47,639 nucleotides of DNA from Halonotius pteroides (GCF_003605635.1 NZ_QMDW01000018.1:1-47639); one strand, 5' to 3'; shown: positions 1 through 7,794, numbered from the stretch's first letter. Numbers and translations are program-made. The notes: generated from the letters alone by a model not told the origin.

Positions 1-433
1 ACAGCTCCTCACGGTCGTACCCGGTGAGATCAGATGCTGCGGCATTCACCTCGACAAAATTCGCATCCGTATCAGAGATAAATACCGCATCACGGCTCCC
101 CTCAAAGATAGCCTTTCGCCACTCCTGTTGGGATTTGATTTCCCGCCCACATTCTGTGCACTTGGTGACATCTGCAGTTGAGAGATGTTCGTCATTGCGT
201 TCAGCGGTGTCGAGAGTCGTCTGATTCTCGACCGGTCGCCACCAAACCTGCTCGGATCCGATTTCCTTTGTGTGCAAAGAGCCGTCGGCTACAAGTTCCG
301 CGAGTTTCTCCCGAAGTGGTTCGTCGTCACAGTCAATCACTTCGCTGACCTCGGATATCGAAAACGGCGTGCCAGTCGATCCAAGCATCTCAATGTTATT
401 GAGGAGATTATGTTTAGAGTGTGGCGAACTCAT
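1..433 (-). CDS. PAS-domain signalling protein with N-terminal HTH (partial, runs off window)
   Basis: This is the first 144 residues of a minus-strand gene whose 3' end lies outside the window. Residues 1 to about 70 look like a small winged-helix domain (SISEVSEVIDCDDEPLREKL, then a beta-wing ending QVWWRPVEN). A CTECG pair follows, then a PAS domain beginning WRKAIFEGSRDAVFISDTDA and reading into DLTGYDREEL. This layout is common in haloarchaeal sensory kinases and PAS/GAF-type regulators, but the output domain is not visible, so the type of signalling protein is unknown. The ATG at 433 is chosen because a TATA-like element sits about 27 bases upstream, which fits a leaderless transcript. 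Confidence 0.75.
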   Translation of the reverse strand, partial: MSSPHSKHNLLNNIEMLGSTGTPFSISEVSEVIDCDDEPLREKLAELVADGSLHTKEIGSEQVWWRPVENQTTLDTAERNDEHLSTADVTKCTECGREIKSQQEWRKAIFEGSRDAVFISDTDANFVEVNAAASDLTGYDREEL

Positions 434-454
434 TATCCACCCTGACCATGCGAG

Positions 455-468
455 GAAATATAATTATT
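455..468 (-). promoter_or_regulatory. TATA element of the PAS/HTH gene
   Basis: An AT-only core (minus strand AATTATATTT) is centred about 27 bases from the ATG at 433. This is the spacing expected when transcription starts at or next to the start codon. Confidence 0.5.
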
Positions 469-565
469 CTTCCAAATGAAGATATTCTAACTTTTGCTGC
501 GTTTGTGCTCGAAGCTTGTCAGTACACAACAGTACTGTGTTGGCTCAAAATAAACGGCACGTTAC

Positions 566-1066
566 TCAGCGGTCAAGATATTCCTGTTGGACAGCGACGA
601 TCTCGCTGGAATCCGCACAGTTGGCGTACCGATCAAGCGGTTCGGCGTTGAGTTCGAGAAATGTCTCGCCCCATGTGAACTTGCTGAGGATCGCGTCGGC
701 CTGTTCGTCTTCATCAAAGATAGCGAGCGCGGCAGCAAGCGCTTCGACGGTTGTGAGCTCCATCGGCCGGCCGAAGTTGACAGGGTTTGCGGCGACGAGA
801 TACGGCAGCGCGCGGTGTTTGCCGGCCAGCGAGAACTGTGCCTCGCCGGCGGATTCCCACGAGCAATCGAGGGCGACAAGCGCGCCATCGCTGGCGGTCG
901 GGCGGTCGGCCGGCGAGAGCGCCTGCTCGGCGTGAGGGTTGAGCACAACGCCGTACGGCGTATCGCTGTGGCTGTGGTGGAGCCTCGCGCGGTCGAATTT
1001 CGCCAGCTTGCGGGCGGTGCACTTCTCGGGGTCGTCATCGCCCGCATACCGGATATGTAGCTCCAC
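566..1066 (-). CDS. tsr3: Tsr3-type rRNA aminocarboxypropyltransferase (DUF367)
   Basis: 166 residues. The sequence carries the Tsr3 signatures [18 protein letters not shown] near the N-terminus, [42 protein letters not shown] and a C-terminal [11 protein letters not shown]. Known members transfer the aminocarboxypropyl group of S-adenosylmethionine to a hypermodified uridine in helix 31 of small-subunit rRNA. The GTG at 1066 is preferred because it begins [16 protein letters not shown], where the family starts, and because a CTTTTC box lies about 27 bases upstream. The open frame extends further upstream to 1180, but that extension is basic, low in acidic residues and unlike the rest. A shifted minus-strand frame over the same bases is a shadow. 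Confidence 0.9.
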   Translation of the reverse strand: MELHIRYAGDDDPEKCTARKLAKFDRARLHHSHSDTPYGVVLNPHAEQALSPADRPTASDGALVALDCSWESAGEAQFSLAGKHRALPYLVAANPVNFGRPMELTTVEALAAALAIFDEDEQADAILSKFTWGETFLELNAEPLDRYANCADSSEIVAVQQEYLDR

Positions 1067-1160
1067 GATCGATTGTGGTTTGGTGAGCGACCAAGAAAAG
1101 CGACGCGTTGTAGCGAGCCGGAACCGATAGGCCTGTGAGGCAGCCACGCCAATAGGGGGT

Positions 1161-1487
1161 ATGGATCGAGACAGTCGCATCCGAGCCTACTACCGGCGAC
1201 TCGATAACGGCGAGTACGCCGAACTGGAGTCGCTGCTCCACCCGGAGTTCGTCCAGCAACGCCCAGACCGCACCTTCGAGGATCGGGCGGCGTTCATACA
1301 GTTCATGCGATCGGAACGGCCGCTGACCGAGACCACCCACGAGTTGACCGCTGTCTGTGCCTCCGAGGGCGGCCGCGCAGCCAGCGGGCGCCTGCTGGAT
1401 GCCGACGGCAACGAGCTGTTTGCGTTCATCGATGTCTTCGAGTTTGGGCCCGACGGCCAGCTCACCCAGCTAACCACGTACGTCTGA
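1161..1487 (+). CDS. SnoaL-like / NTF2-fold protein
   Basis: 108 residues. The pattern [20 protein letters not shown] then [20 protein letters not shown], ending [18 protein letters not shown], matches nuclear transport factor 2-like (SnoaL) proteins, which are single cone-shaped domains that bind or isomerise small molecules. The specific ligand cannot be told. It diverges from tsr3, with 94 bases between the starts. The ATG is preceded by AGGGGGT, a possible Shine-Dalgarno sequence, rather than by a TATA box at leaderless distance. Confidence 0.75.
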   Translation: MDRDSRIRAYYRRLDNGEYAELESLLHPEFVQQRPDRTFEDRAAFIQFMRSERPLTETTHELTAVCASEGGRAASGRLLDADGNELFAFIDVFEFGPDGQLTQLTTYV

Positions 1488-1500
1488 CCGAAACGGGCGA

Positions 1501-1506
1501 TTTATT
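1501..1506 (+). promoter_or_regulatory. TATA element for the PUA-protein gene
   Basis: TTTATT is centred about 27 bases before the ATG at 1531. It lies directly behind the stop codon of the upstream gene and implies a leaderless transcript. Confidence 0.55.
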
Positions 1507-1530
1507 CGCCCCGGCACCCTCCGGCCGCGC

Positions 1531-2010
1531 ATGCAGGTCAGCTCCAGACACCACCTCCGCAGTGATGCCATCGACGACCTCACGGCGTCGCTGGCGGACG
1601 CCCTCGGGGTCGACATCGAGGGCGACACCTTCGAGCTCGTCGAACTCGACAACACCGCCTTCGATATCGTTCTCGTCGACGGCGAGAAGCTGGTCGCTTC
1701 CGTCGACGACGAACCGTTTCTCACCGTCGAGGGGGCCAACGAATATCCGCCACAGCGCGGGCTCGTGACCGTCGACGCCGGCGCGATCGAGTTTGTCTCT
1801 AACGGCGCGGACGTGATGCGGCCGGGGATCGTCGAGATCGACGACAGGATCACCGCCGGTGATCTGGTCGCCATCGCCGAAGAAACCCACGGGAAGACAC
1901 TCGCCGTCGGTCGCGCACAGACCGACAGCGACGATATGCTCGGCGACGCCGGGAAGGTCGTCGACTCGATCCACCACGTCGGCGACGACCTCTATGAATT
2001 TTCCGTGTAA
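1531..2010 (+). CDS. PUA-domain RNA-binding protein (DUF1947 / MCT-1-like)
   Basis: 159 residues. The N-terminal 75 residues (SSRHHLRSDAIDDLTASL, then FDIVLVDGEKLVASVDDEPF) look like the pre-PUA domain of MCT-1/DUF1947 proteins. The C-terminal half (GLVTVDAGAIEFVSNGADVM, GDLVAIAEETHGKTLAVGRA) is a PUA fold that binds RNA. Eukaryotic relatives (MCT-1, ligatin) act in translation initiation or ribosome recycling. The archaeal proteins are thought to bind tRNA or rRNA, but the exact role here is inferred. The gene stands alone with its own promoter and a clean leaderless ATG. Confidence 0.82.
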   Translation: MQVSSRHHLRSDAIDDLTASLADALGVDIEGDTFELVELDNTAFDIVLVDGEKLVASVDDEPFLTVEGANEYPPQRGLVTVDAGAIEFVSNGADVMRPGIVEIDDRITAGDLVAIAEETHGKTLAVGRAQTDSDDMLGDAGKVVDSIHHVGDDLYEFSV

Positions 2011-2026
2011 CACCAGCCCCCACAGT

Positions 2027-2752
2027 TCAGTTTTCGTCGTCAGGGAGACGACGGGGGTTCGGGTCGCCGTAGGCGTCAACCGCTTGTTCGTACCCTAACA
2101 GCGCGGCGCTGTACGTTGTTTCGAGGTCGGCGATCGGCGACTCGCTGGCGTCAACCCGGAGATCGTTGTAGAACCGCCGGCTGTCAGTCGACTCGGTCGT
2201 GACAACACGAACCGCCGCGCTGCCGACGGTGAGCGACCCATCGCTGTCACCACGGCGGCTGTCGATGCCGACCTCGCGTGCCGCCGTCAGCGCGTCGATC
2301 AACCGCTCGGCCAGCGGCTCGTCACCGAAGGCAGCCCCGGTGTATCGATCAACCATCGCATCAAGAGCTGCCTCACTCGGCAGATGTGTGCCAGCAGCGG
2401 TGTAGTGATCGCCATCGCGGTCGGCGGCCGCCACACAGCTGCGGCCGGTGACCGCCACTCGTGAGGTACGGCCGACACCGTGGAGTTGTCGACCGCGCCG
2501 GGTCGCCACATCCGCGGCACCGAGCAATGCCTCGACAGCGTCGTCGATCGCGATGCCATCGGCGAGATACCGACGGAGACGGTCGCCGAGGGTGTCGTCG
2601 ATGTGGCCACCCATCGCGGCCGCGCCGTCGGGGGAAACAACCGGCGCAAGCGCGCCGACCGTCGGCACCGCGGCGGCCGCGACAACGCCGAATCGAAACC
2701 CGCGGTCGCCGTCGACACGGTAGGGCTCCCGCACGCAGAGACTGACGGTCAT
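2027..2752 (-). CDS. DUF1028 family protein (Ntn-hydrolase-like)
   Basis: 241 residues. It follows the DUF1028 plan: an N-terminal strand MTVSLCVREPY (family: MTFSIVARDP), then FRFGVVAAAAVPTVGALAP, a GDRLRRYLADGIAIDDAVEA helix, RRGRQLHGVGRTSRVAVTGR, and a C-terminal LAERLIDALTAAREVGIDSR equivalent to the conserved GGDxRG region. Family members have an N-terminal-nucleophile hydrolase-like fold with no firmly established reaction. The usual small nucleophile after Met is a Thr here. A GTTTTG element about 25 bases upstream of 2752 suggests its own leaderless promoter. It is divergent from sepF. Confidence 0.72.
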   Translation of the reverse strand: MTVSLCVREPYRVDGDRGFRFGVVAAAAVPTVGALAPVVSPDGAAAMGGHIDDTLGDRLRRYLADGIAIDDAVEALLGAADVATRRGRQLHGVGRTSRVAVTGRSCVAAADRDGDHYTAAGTHLPSEAALDAMVDRYTGAAFGDEPLAERLIDALTAAREVGIDSRRGDSDGSLTVGSAAVRVVTTESTDSRRFYNDLRVDASESPIADLETTYSAALLGYEQAVDAYGDPNPRRLPDDEN

Positions 2753-2808
2753 ACCGGTGGCTCGAGCCGGAGTGACAAAACCCCACAGATCGGGGATTTT
2801 TCTGGGGT

Positions 2809-2826
2809 GTCAGAGGCCTGTCTGAC
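2809..2826. promoter_or_regulatory. Dyad upstream of the sepF TATA (candidate operator)
   Basis: Perfect 6-bp inverted repeat GTCAGA-GGCCTG-TCTGAC. It ends five bases before the sepF TATA-like element, where an archaeal activator or repressor would bind. It has not been compared across genomes. Confidence 0.35.
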
Positions 2827-2831
2827 GTAAG

Positions 2832-2839
2832 AACTATTG
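2832..2839 (+). promoter_or_regulatory. TATA-like element of sepF
   Basis: AACTATTG is centred about 27.5 bases before the ATG at 2863. The spacing supports that ATG (MGIMSK) over the internal ATG at 2872. Confidence 0.4.
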
Positions 2840-2862
2840 TTGAACACCGGCTCCAGTACGCT

Positions 2863-3213
2863 ATGGGTATCATGAGCAAAATCCTCGGTAGCGACGACGG
2901 CCACTCGGCGTCGGAGTACGTCGAACTCGATATGCAGGACGTGTCGGGGGCTGCCGAGAGCGCGGGGCTGTCGGTCAGAATCGCCGAGATCAGCGACAAA
3001 CACGACGTGATCGATATCAAGGACGCGATCTATGACGGCGATCTCGTACTTGCGGATATCACCCGCCACAGCACGAGCGACCGAACGATCGAACATATCA
3101 TCGACGAGCTCCGACAGGTGACCCGTGAGGTTGACGGCGACATCGTCCAGAAGGGCGACGACCAGCTGATCGTCACCCCGACCGGGATCGGCATCGACCG
3201 CGAAAAGCTGTAA
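2863..3213 (+). CDS. sepF: SepF-like cell division protein
   Basis: 116 residues. The N-terminus MGIMSKILGS is a short amphipathic segment like the membrane-binding helix of SepF, followed by an acidic linker. The globular part (YVELDMQDVSGAAESAGLSV, KHDVIDIKDAIYDGDLVLAD, then a helix RTIEHIIDELRQVTREVDGD and ending QLIVTPTGIGID) is the SepF (DUF552) domain. In archaea SepF anchors FtsZ filaments to the membrane at mid-cell; in Haloferax it acts with FtsZ2. No fts gene is adjacent. A perfect dyad (2809-2826) upstream of the promoter may be an operator. Confidence 0.9.
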   Translation: MGIMSKILGSDDGHSASEYVELDMQDVSGAAESAGLSVRIAEISDKHDVIDIKDAIYDGDLVLADITRHSTSDRTIEHIIDELRQVTREVDGDIVQKGDDQLIVTPTGIGIDREKL

Positions 3214-3216
3214 TCC

Positions 3217-4215
3217 TCAGTCGTCAGCCGTCGGCTCGCCGGGCTCCGCGTCGGTTGTCTCCAGATAGTGCCGCCGGTATCGCCACAGCTTCCGCAGCAG
3301 GAACAGCCCGAAGATGCTGTCGAAGATAATGACGTAGACGAGAAATCCACCCAACCCTGGCAGCCCGGTGATTCTGGTGATGGCAAAGGAGCCGATGCTC
3401 ACCGTCGAGTTGTAGGTCGCGTGAATCGCCGCCGCAAGCAGGAGGCCCTTGACGACGATCGGCCCCCGGTTTGCCGGATTGAATTTTGCTAATCCGAGAT
3501 AGTACCCCGCGATCGAGGAGTAGATAACGTGTCCCGGCCCCGCTAAGGCGCGCACCGCGGTGATGTCGCCGCCGGCAGCGACCGCGCTCAACCCGATCGT
3601 CAGCTCAGCTAACTCACCGCTCTCAGAGAGCTGACGGAGGATATACAGCGCGTTTTCGATCGTCGCAAAGCCGAGGCCGGCGACCGCGCCGTACACCGCC
3701 CCGTCGATGACGGCATCGAACCGGCGGTCGGTGTACGCATACAGCCGCACCGCAAGCAGCTTCACGGTCTCCTCGCCCGGGCCAACGATCAGGAAGAAAA
3801 ACAGCGGCATCCCCAACACGCCAAGCGGCCGGAAATATCGTTCAGCATACGAATTAAACAAGGCGGCGAAGGTAGCAAACAGAATCGAGAGCAAAAACGT
3901 CGTTACCAGCAGCGACAACGGCTCGGCGTCGGTCACATCCGAGCGATACACATAGAGGGTCAACCCAGCGGCCGGCACAACTGACAGCAACGTCAACATT
4001 CCGACAGCAGGATCGCTGAGCGCGGCTATACCGCCGATTCCGGCGAGAATCCCAAGCGCCAGCAGGACGACGATCCACTTCGCTGTCCGTGTCAACAGCC
4101 AGAAAAGGGCGACCGCCGCCCCGTCGATCGAGGTGCGTTCCTCCCAGGAGGCGATCTCATAGAGATCCCGTGACTTCTCGGCGGCGGCCTCTACGGGTTC
4201 CTCTGTGTCGTCCAT
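3217..4215 (-). CDS. PrsW-family intramembrane metalloprotease
   Basis: 332 residues with an acidic cytoplasmic N-terminus of about 35 residues and roughly eight hydrophobic segments. The PrsW motifs are complete: GPGEETVKLLAVR (Glu148-Glu149), GLGFATIENALYIL, GPGHVIYSSIAGYYLG (His229) and AAAIHATYNS (His265). These residues build the membrane-embedded metal site. Bacterial PrsW cleaves an anti-sigma factor; archaea lack that system, so the substrate here is unknown. Its stop faces the end of sepF three bases away (convergent). A GATATC box about 30 bases upstream of the start is the likely promoter. Confidence 0.88.
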   Translation of the reverse strand: MDDTEEPVEAAAEKSRDLYEIASWEERTSIDGAAVALFWLLTRTAKWIVVLLALGILAGIGGIAALSDPAVGMLTLLSVVPAAGLTLYVYRSDVTDAEPLSLLVTTFLLSILFATFAALFNSYAERYFRPLGVLGMPLFFFLIVGPGEETVKLLAVRLYAYTDRRFDAVIDGAVYGAVAGLGFATIENALYILRQLSESGELAELTIGLSAVAAGGDITAVRALAGPGHVIYSSIAGYYLGLAKFNPANRGPIVVKGLLLAAAIHATYNSTVSIGSFAITRITGLPGLGGFLVYVIIFDSIFGLFLLRKLWRYRRHYLETTDAEPGEPTADD

Positions 4216-4288
4216 ACCGTGTGTGAGTGGTGCGGTCGTAAGGATATCTCGATTGAAACGGTGCTTGCAGATCGGCGGTCACACCGAG

Positions 4289-5137
4289 TTAGACGTCGTG
4301 GACACCGGTATCGGTGATCAGCGTATCGATGAGCTCAACCGGAGTTGCGTCGTAGGCCGGGTTCTTGATGGTGATCCCTTCGACCGGCTCCAACATGACC
4401 TCCGCGGGATCGCGCTGCTGGTTTTCGAAAACAAAGCCCTCCTCGATGACCTTCGCGCCGGAGCCGACAGCGACGACCGGGACATCAAGCTGATTGGCGG
4501 TCGCCGCCAGCGGGAAGGTGCCGACGCGGTTGTATAGTGTATCGTCGACGATACAGTCCATCCCGATAACCACGCGGTCACACTCTTGGAGGAAGTGGCC
4601 CATCGCGTTGTCGACGATGAGATGTGGTTCGACACGGTCGATCGCCGACAGCATCCGCGCCGTCCCGCGGCCGATGTAGCGCGGCCGGGCCTCCATGACG
4701 TAGGCGTCGAGATAGTGGCCCTCCTGGGCGGCGGTTTCGACCGCGGCCAAGGCGGTCGAAGAAAAGTCGTGGGTCATGAACGTCTCGCCGTCATCGAACG
4801 TTTCGGCGGCGTTCTCGGCGGCCCGCCGCTTGCCCGTCTCGATGTCGTCGACAACGCGGTCGATCATCTCCCGGGTGAGCTCCTTGGCCGCCGAGACGGT
4901 GTCGGTGACATCAACGACCGAGCGTTCGACCGCCCGCACCGCGTTGTGGAGGGAGGCATGTGAGGGGTTGGCCCGCCGAAGCGCGCCGGCGTTGCGCTGG
5001 AGATCGAGTTCAAACTCGTCGACCGAGGCGTACTCGCGGTCAAGCAGTTCCGACAGCGCTTCGGTCGCCTTGATCGCGATTGTCGAGGAGCTGTGGGAGT
5101 GCATCCCCTGGATCTCCTCGACGGTCTCGTTAATCAT
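4289..5137 (-). CDS. eIF2B alpha/R15P-isomerase family protein lacking the catalytic Cys
   Basis: 282 residues. The fold signature is clear: VMEARPRYIGRGTARML, HLIVDNAMGHFLQECDRVV, IGMDCIVDDTLYNRVGTFPL. Relatives are either ribose-1,5-bisphosphate isomerase of the archaeal AMP pathway or the regulatory aIF2B/eIF2B-alpha group. The isomerase uses a Cys in a THC motif and an Asp in a GAD motif. Here the first is Asp124 (MTHDFSS) while Asp194 (GMDC) is kept, so isomerase activity is doubtful and a regulatory or sugar-phosphate-binding role is more likely. A CATTTTG box at 5160-5166 suits a leaderless start at 5137. Confidence 0.78.
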   Translation of the reverse strand: MINETVEEIQGMHSHSSSTIAIKATEALSELLDREYASVDEFELDLQRNAGALRRANPSHASLHNAVRAVERSVVDVTDTVSAAKELTREMIDRVVDDIETGKRRAAENAAETFDDGETFMTHDFSSTALAAVETAAQEGHYLDAYVMEARPRYIGRGTARMLSAIDRVEPHLIVDNAMGHFLQECDRVVIGMDCIVDDTLYNRVGTFPLAATANQLDVPVVAVGSGAKVIEEGFVFENQQRDPAEVMLEPVEGITIKNPAYDATPVELIDTLITDTGVHDV

Positions 5138-5159
5138 ACCTCAACGTATTTGCCTCGGG

Positions 5160-5166
5160 CAAAATG
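5160..5166 (-). promoter_or_regulatory. TATA-like element of the eIF2B-family gene
   Basis: Minus-strand CATTTTG is centred about 26 bases before the ATG at 5137. It lies between that gene and the end of sdhA. Confidence 0.4.
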
Positions 5167-5202
5167 TGTTGCGACAGGCTTTGACCGTCGCAGAGTCCGC
5201 GC

Positions 5203-7044
5203 TCAGTAGCTCCGGGTTTTCGGCTTGTAGGTCTTCTCCTCGCCCTCAAGGACGACCGGTCGGAACCATAGCTCCGGGGAGCCATCGTTCCACGACAACA
5301 GCGTGTGTTTCAGCCACTCGTCGTCCTTGCGCTCTTGGTGTTCGGCTCGCCAGTGGGCCCCGCGGAACTCATCGCGGGCGAGCGCGCCAACGGTGATCGC
5401 CTCGGCGAGATCCAACAGATTCCGGGTTTCGATCGTCTGCAACAGATCAGTGTTGAACGTCTGGGAGGGATCGGAGACAGCCACGTTCTCGTACTCCTCC
5501 CGTGCCTGACGGATCTCTCGCAGCGCTTCCTTTAGCCCATTTTCCTCGCGGAAGACGTTGACCTTCGCGGTCATCGTCTCTTGGACATCGGCCCGCACCT
5601 CCGAGTGGTGGATTCCGTCGCTGTGCAGCAGCGTGTCGATGCGCTGGCGGGCCTGTTCGACGGTGCTGTCGAGGACGGAGTCGGCGTCGGCTGAGCCGCT
5701 CGCGGCGACAGCCCCACCGTCGGCGACGGCGTCGCCGAACGAGCCGGGGTCGCCGAGTTCAACGGGGCTGTCGACGGTCGCCCGCTCGAACTCGCCGCGC
5801 TGGCCGGTTTCGATCTCGGCGGGCTCCATCTCCTTGCCGGCGGCGTGGTAGCCGGCGCGTTTGCCGAAGACGATAAGCTCGGGAAGGGCGTTGCCGCCGA
5901 GACGGTTTGCCCCATGGACGGAGGCACAGGCACACTCGCCGGCAGCGTACAGCCCGCCAACACAGGTTTCGCCGTTTTCGTCGGTTTCGAGCCCGCCCAT
6001 CGCGTAATGCTGGCCGGGTTTGACCGGCATCGGCTCATCAAGTCCGTCCGCGCCTTCGAAGTCCTCCGCAAGATGGAGGATGTTCTCCAGCCGGTCGGTG
6101 ATCCGTTCCTCGCCGAGATGGCGCATATCGAGATGGACGTACTCGTCTTCGATCCCGCGGCCCTCGTTGACCTCGGTGAGTTCGGCCCGGGAGACCACGT
6201 CGCGGGAGGCGAGTTCGCCGTCGTTGTTGGCGTAGCCGTGTTCGAACATGAACCGCTCGCCGTCGGCGTTGTAGAGGATGCCACCCTCGCCGCGAACACC
6301 CTCGGAGATGAGGACGCCGGTCGACGGCAGCGTGGTTGGGTGGAACTGGATGAACTCCATGTCCTCCAACGGGACGCCAGCGCGGTAGGCCATCGCTTGG
6401 CCGTCACCGGTACAGGAGACAGCGTTGGTCGTGTGATCGAAGGCCTGGCCGGGACCGCCGGTCGCGAGGATGACGCCATCGCGGGCCTTGAACCCGGAGA
6501 CCTCGCCGCTGGCGACATCATAGCCGACGACGCCGTGGCAGTGCCGATCCTCGGGCCGTTCCTCGTCGGTGACCGCCAGATCGAGGACGTGCCACTCGTC
6601 GTAGACCTCGATGCCTCGCTTGACGACCTGTTCGTACATCGTATGCAGCAGGTGGTGGCCGGTTTCCGCGCCGGCGTAGGTGGTGCGGGGAAACGAGAGC
6701 CCGCCGAAGGGTCGCTGGGAGACGCGGCCATCGTCCTCACGGGAGAAGGCCATTCCCCAGTGTTCGAGTTGGATGACCTCGTAGGGGCTATTCTGACAGA
6801 GCGTTTCGATCGCGGGGGCGTCGCCGAGATAGTCCGACCCCTTCATCGTGTCGTAGGCGTGATCCTCCCAGGAGTCGGCGTCCCGGAGGGCGGCGTTGAT
6901 CCCGCCTTCGGCCGCGCCCGTGTGGCTTCGCACCGGGTGGAGTTTCGAGACGATAGCGACATCCGCACCGGCCTCGTCGGCGGCGATGGCGGCCCGGAGT
7001 CCGGCTCCGCCCGCGCCGACGACGACGACATCGTGTTCGTACAT
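5203..7044 (-). CDS. sdhA: Succinate dehydrogenase flavoprotein subunit
   Basis: 613 residues, the usual SdhA length. It begins with the FAD dinucleotide-binding motif VVVVGAGGAGLRAAIAADEA. SHTGAAEGGINAA contains the His that carries covalent FAD in this family. Substrate-site and capping-domain motifs are present (EFIQFHPTTLPSTGVLISEG, CASVHGANRLGGNALPELIV). It oxidises succinate to fumarate on the cytoplasmic face of complex II. It is co-directional with sdhC-sdhD-sdhB, but 753 bases separate it from sdhB, so it probably needs its own promoter (7304-7312). Long open frames on the opposite strand and in shifted frames here are GC-rich shadows. Confidence 0.97.
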   Translation of the reverse strand: MYEHDVVVVGAGGAGLRAAIAADEAGADVAIVSKLHPVRSHTGAAEGGINAALRDADSWEDHAYDTMKGSDYLGDAPAIETLCQNSPYEVIQLEHWGMAFSREDDGRVSQRPFGGLSFPRTTYAGAETGHHLLHTMYEQVVKRGIEVYDEWHVLDLAVTDEERPEDRHCHGVVGYDVASGEVSGFKARDGVILATGGPGQAFDHTTNAVSCTGDGQAMAYRAGVPLEDMEFIQFHPTTLPSTGVLISEGVRGEGGILYNADGERFMFEHGYANNDGELASRDVVSRAELTEVNEGRGIEDEYVHLDMRHLGEERITDRLENILHLAEDFEGADGLDEPMPVKPGQHYAMGGLETDENGETCVGGLYAAGECACASVHGANRLGGNALPELIVFGKRAGYHAAGKEMEPAEIETGQRGEFERATVDSPVELGDPGSFGDAVADGGAVAASGSADADSVLDSTVEQARQRIDTLLHSDGIHHSEVRADVQETMTAKVNVFREENGLKEALREIRQAREEYENVAVSDPSQTFNTDLLQTIETRNLLDLAEAITVGALARDEFRGAHWRAEHQERKDDEWLKHTLLSWNDGSPELWFRPVVLEGEEKTYKPKTRSY

Positions 7045-7089
7045 GGTTGGTGTGTTGGGTTCTGACGGTCGTATGCGTTACCAGCAGTC

Positions 7090-7165
7090 TTGGGAGTACA
7101 ACTCAGCTGTGGCCACATTGTCGAGCGTGGCCCACCTATCGGCGGCCGAGCAACGGTACTCCCAA
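7090..7165 (-). ncRNA. Candidate structured 5' leader of sdhA
   Basis: A perfect 10-bp inverted repeat (7090-7099 TTGGGAGTAC with 7156-7165 GTACTCCCAA) encloses 56 bases. Inside it lies a second perfect stem, GGCCAC (7111-7116) with GTGGCC (7127-7132). The element is within the expected sdhA leader, about 45 bases before the ATG. The 76-base size and 7-bp closing stem resemble a tRNA, but there is no TTCRA T-loop or normal anticodon arm, so it is not called a tRNA. Confidence 0.35.
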
Positions 7166-7278
7166 TCTTAGCTGTGGCAATGAGAGGCATGGAGTAAAAC
7201 ATTCGGGTTCGACGGGCCATCGCTGCGGTGATCCTCCCTGCTGAGTGTGCCATGAGAGCCCACAACTGGCGACAGAAA

Positions 7279-7296
7279 CTACGAAGATCATCGTAG
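7279..7296. promoter_or_regulatory. Dyad at the expected sdhA transcription start
   Basis: CTACGA-AGATCA-TCGTAG, a perfect 6-bp inverted repeat, begins about 8 bases downstream of the sdhA TATA box. A repressor bound there would block initiation. Confidence 0.35.
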
Positions 7297-7303
7297 AATA
7301 TCT

Positions 7304-7312
7304 GTAATAAAA
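7304..7312 (-). promoter_or_regulatory. TATA box likely driving sdhA
   Basis: Minus-strand TTTTATTAC is the best TATA match in the gap. A start about 26 bases downstream (near 7281) would give a leader of roughly 235 bases, which is unusually long for a haloarchaeon. Confidence 0.45.
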
Positions 7313-7650
7313 GACATATACTACATAGATACGCCGATTGTAAGATGCTATTACACTATTTGGCTAATACGTTGCAGAATATTTTAGTAGCTTTCGATGC
7401 TCAACGTAACTGGTCGTGTGCCACCACCACGGCCATGCCCGAGACCGTTCATTGTACCGACTCCCTCTGGCGGGTCGACCCACATCCACCGCCGTCCCGC
7501 CTTTCAAGCCGAGATAGAGTAACTACACACGCTGTGCGCGCCATGTCGATTCGCCGTTCAGCAACGGAATACTGTCTGATGCGTGCTACTGTAAACCATG
7601 TTACACCCACAGCTGCGACAGTTTTTAATTCGTAGCCAACAGATAGATAA

Positions 7651-7794
7651 ATGGTCGCTTGTCCTCACAACGGGCGACCGACAGGATTCATTGTACCACC
7701 TGACGGCGGTTCGGCCGGACATTCCGGCTGTGCCGCTGTCGTTCGCCTACAAACGGCCGCCGATATCCGAAGACAGGGTCACGCAGCGCGATAA
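7651..7794 (+). CDS. Possible 47-residue micro-ORF, unknown
   Basis: The frame ATG GTC GCT TGT ... CGA TAA encodes MVACPHNGRPTGFIVPPDGG and 27 further residues. The only support is a TTTTTAAT box (7622-7629) about 25 bases before the ATG, the normal spacing for a leaderless gene. The product is neither acidic nor similar to anything recognised, and it ends three bases before the end of sdhB on the other strand. It may equally be chance. Confidence 0.2.
   Translation: MVACPHNGRPTGFIVPPDGGSAGHSGCAAVVRLQTAADIRRQGHAAR

Noticed and set aside
2781-2801. Terminator-like hairpin CCCC-N7-GGGG followed by a T5 run between DUF1028 and sepF
   Set aside because: The genes on both sides diverge, so no plus-strand transcript needs to end here. 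The repeat overlaps the DUF1028 promoter.
5845-7065. Long open frame of about 400 codons opposite sdhA
   Set aside because: It is the shadow of a high-GC, strongly biased coding strand. The product lacks any family motif, while sdhA on the other strand is complete.
7091-7164. A tRNA gene in the sdh gap, suggested by a perfect 7-bp closing stem and 74-base length
   Set aside because: No TTCRA T-loop, no normal anticodon stem and no D-arm fits on either strand.
7345-7635. 96-codon plus-strand frame in the sdh gap
   Set aside because: Its product is not acidic, has no motif and has no ribosome binding or leaderless signal strong enough to support it.
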